The notes beneath the pieces were generated by a model. The model was not told the origin of the DNA. It saw only the letters and a list, made by a program, of their open reading frames with translations, and made no database searches. 64,000 nucleotides of DNA, taken from Bradyrhizobium sp. sBnM-33 (GTDB lineage Bacteria; Pseudomonadota; Alphaproteobacteria; Rhizobiales; Xanthobacteraceae). The stretch is from assembly GCF_032917945.1 (NCBI RefSeq), contig NZ_CP136624.1, forward strand, positions 3,410,001-3,474,000, in the 5' to 3' direction. Positions 63,509 through 64,000 of this stretch are shown piece after piece; position 1 is the stretch's first letter; each line of letters starts with the position of its first letter. Position numbers and translations under genes: made by a program.

Positions 63509-64000
63509 TCAGATCTCTCGATACCAGTCCTGGATATTGTCGGTGTCGTTGGTCCAGCCGCTGAGCACCGGGCGCAGCGAGTTGGTTGCCGCGCCCACCT
63601 TCAGGCGGTGCATCACCGGGATGACCACGGTGTCCTGCCACATGATGTCGTTGGCCTTGATGTAGAACGCGGCCCGCTTAACCGGATCGACTTCAGCCTC
63701 GGCCGCGTCGATCGCAGCGTCAAACTCCTTGTTGACCCAGCGCGGGAAATTCCTGCCCTGCCACTTGTTTTCCTTGGTGGCCACGAAGCGCGAATGAAAG
63801 CGCCGCATATGCTGGGCCGGGTCGGGCTGGGTCATCGGAATCTGGAACATTTCGATGTCGGCATAGAATTTGGAATAGGTGTCGGGGTTGGCGACATCCG
63901 AAGAGAAAAAGACCGAGGCTACGACCGATTTCAATTCGATGTCGATGCCGGCCTTCTGGCAGGCCTGCTTGACGATCGCCTGGGTCTTCTGGCGCGGGCC
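63509..64000 (-). CDS. Peptide ABC transporter periplasmic binding protein, DppA/OppA-like, C-terminal part
   Basis: The frame runs off the right edge, so only about 163 C-terminal residues are visible. They match the SBP_bac_5 family: QKTQAIVKQACQKAGIDIEL, then RWVNKEFDAAIDAAEAEVDPVKRAAFYIKANDIMWQDTVVIPV. The protein captures the substrate in the periplasm and hands it to the DppB/C-like permeases. It is the first visible gene of the operon. The promoter and signal peptide lie outside the window, and the ligand is unknown. Confidence 0.93.
   Translation of the reverse strand, partial: GPRQKTQAIVKQACQKAGIDIELKSVVASVFFSSDVANPDTYSKFYADIEMFQIPMTQPDPAQHMRRFHSRFVATKENKWQGRNFPRWVNKEFDAAIDAAEAEVDPVKRAAFYIKANDIMWQDTVVIPVMHRLKVGAATNSLRPVLSGWTNDTDNIQDWYREI

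Noticed and set aside
1..64000. CRISPR arrays, insertion-sequence transposases, rRNA genes or intact tRNAs
   Set aside because: None could be found by reading; no regularly spaced repeats or transposase motifs are present.

Overview
The window looks like chromosomal DNA from a Bradyrhizobium-type alphaproteobacterium. The evidence is high GC with GC-rich third codon positions, a dispersed palindromic repeat of the kind scattered through Bradyrhizobium intergenic DNA (2486-2593), small hypothetical proteins typical of that genus, and promoter sites resembling the Irr iron-control element. The genus call is inferred from pattern recognition, not from a database search.

Layout. 1-1.5 kb: end of an acyl-CoA synthetase gene and an enoyl-CoA hydratase. 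1.5-2.9 kb: no gene, but the 3' part of a tRNA-Pro(CGG), a possible integration scar, and the dispersed repeat. 2.9-4.0 kb: M20 amidohydrolase. 4.1-53.8 kb: a large siderophore locus. 54-57.7 kb: LysR regulator, divergent AidB-like acyl-CoA dehydrogenase, and a hydratase-family gene with an apparent frameshift. 57.7-59.6 kb: a cluster of very small hypothetical genes ended by a strong terminator. 59.7-64 kb: minus-strand dipeptide/oligopeptide ABC transporter operon, running off the window at its binding-protein gene.

The siderophore locus is the main content. A TonB-dependent receptor is followed by a tightly packed plus-strand set: MbtH protein, type II thioesterase, SyrP-like Fe(II)/2-oxoglutarate hydroxylase, three NRPS genes (3246, about 2191 and 5479 aa), an alpha/beta hydrolase, and FhuD- and FhuB-like uptake proteins. 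FhuC and a siderophore-interacting reductase lie opposite. Next come a PvdE/SyrD-type exporter, an IucB-type N-acyltransferase, an ornithine N-monooxygenase and a Sfp-type phosphopantetheinyl transferase. The NRPS domain order reads FAAL-ACP, C-A(Asp)-PCP-E, C-A-PCP / C-A(aromatic-like)-PCP, C*-A(Gly)-PCP / C-A(hydroxyornithine?)-PCP-E, C-A(Ser/Glu-like)-PCP-E, C-A(Gly)-PCP, C-A(hydroxyornithine?)-PCP-TE. This predicts a fatty-acylated octapeptide that binds iron through beta-hydroxyaspartate and N-acyl-N-hydroxyornithine hydroxamates. I do not recognise it as a described molecule.

The locus appears self-contained: precursor tailoring, assembly, carrier activation, export, uptake and reductive release are all present. 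It has no FecI/FecR-type signalling pair, and the receptor has no N-terminal signalling domain. Irr-box-like sites in four promoter regions suggest direct iron-responsive control.
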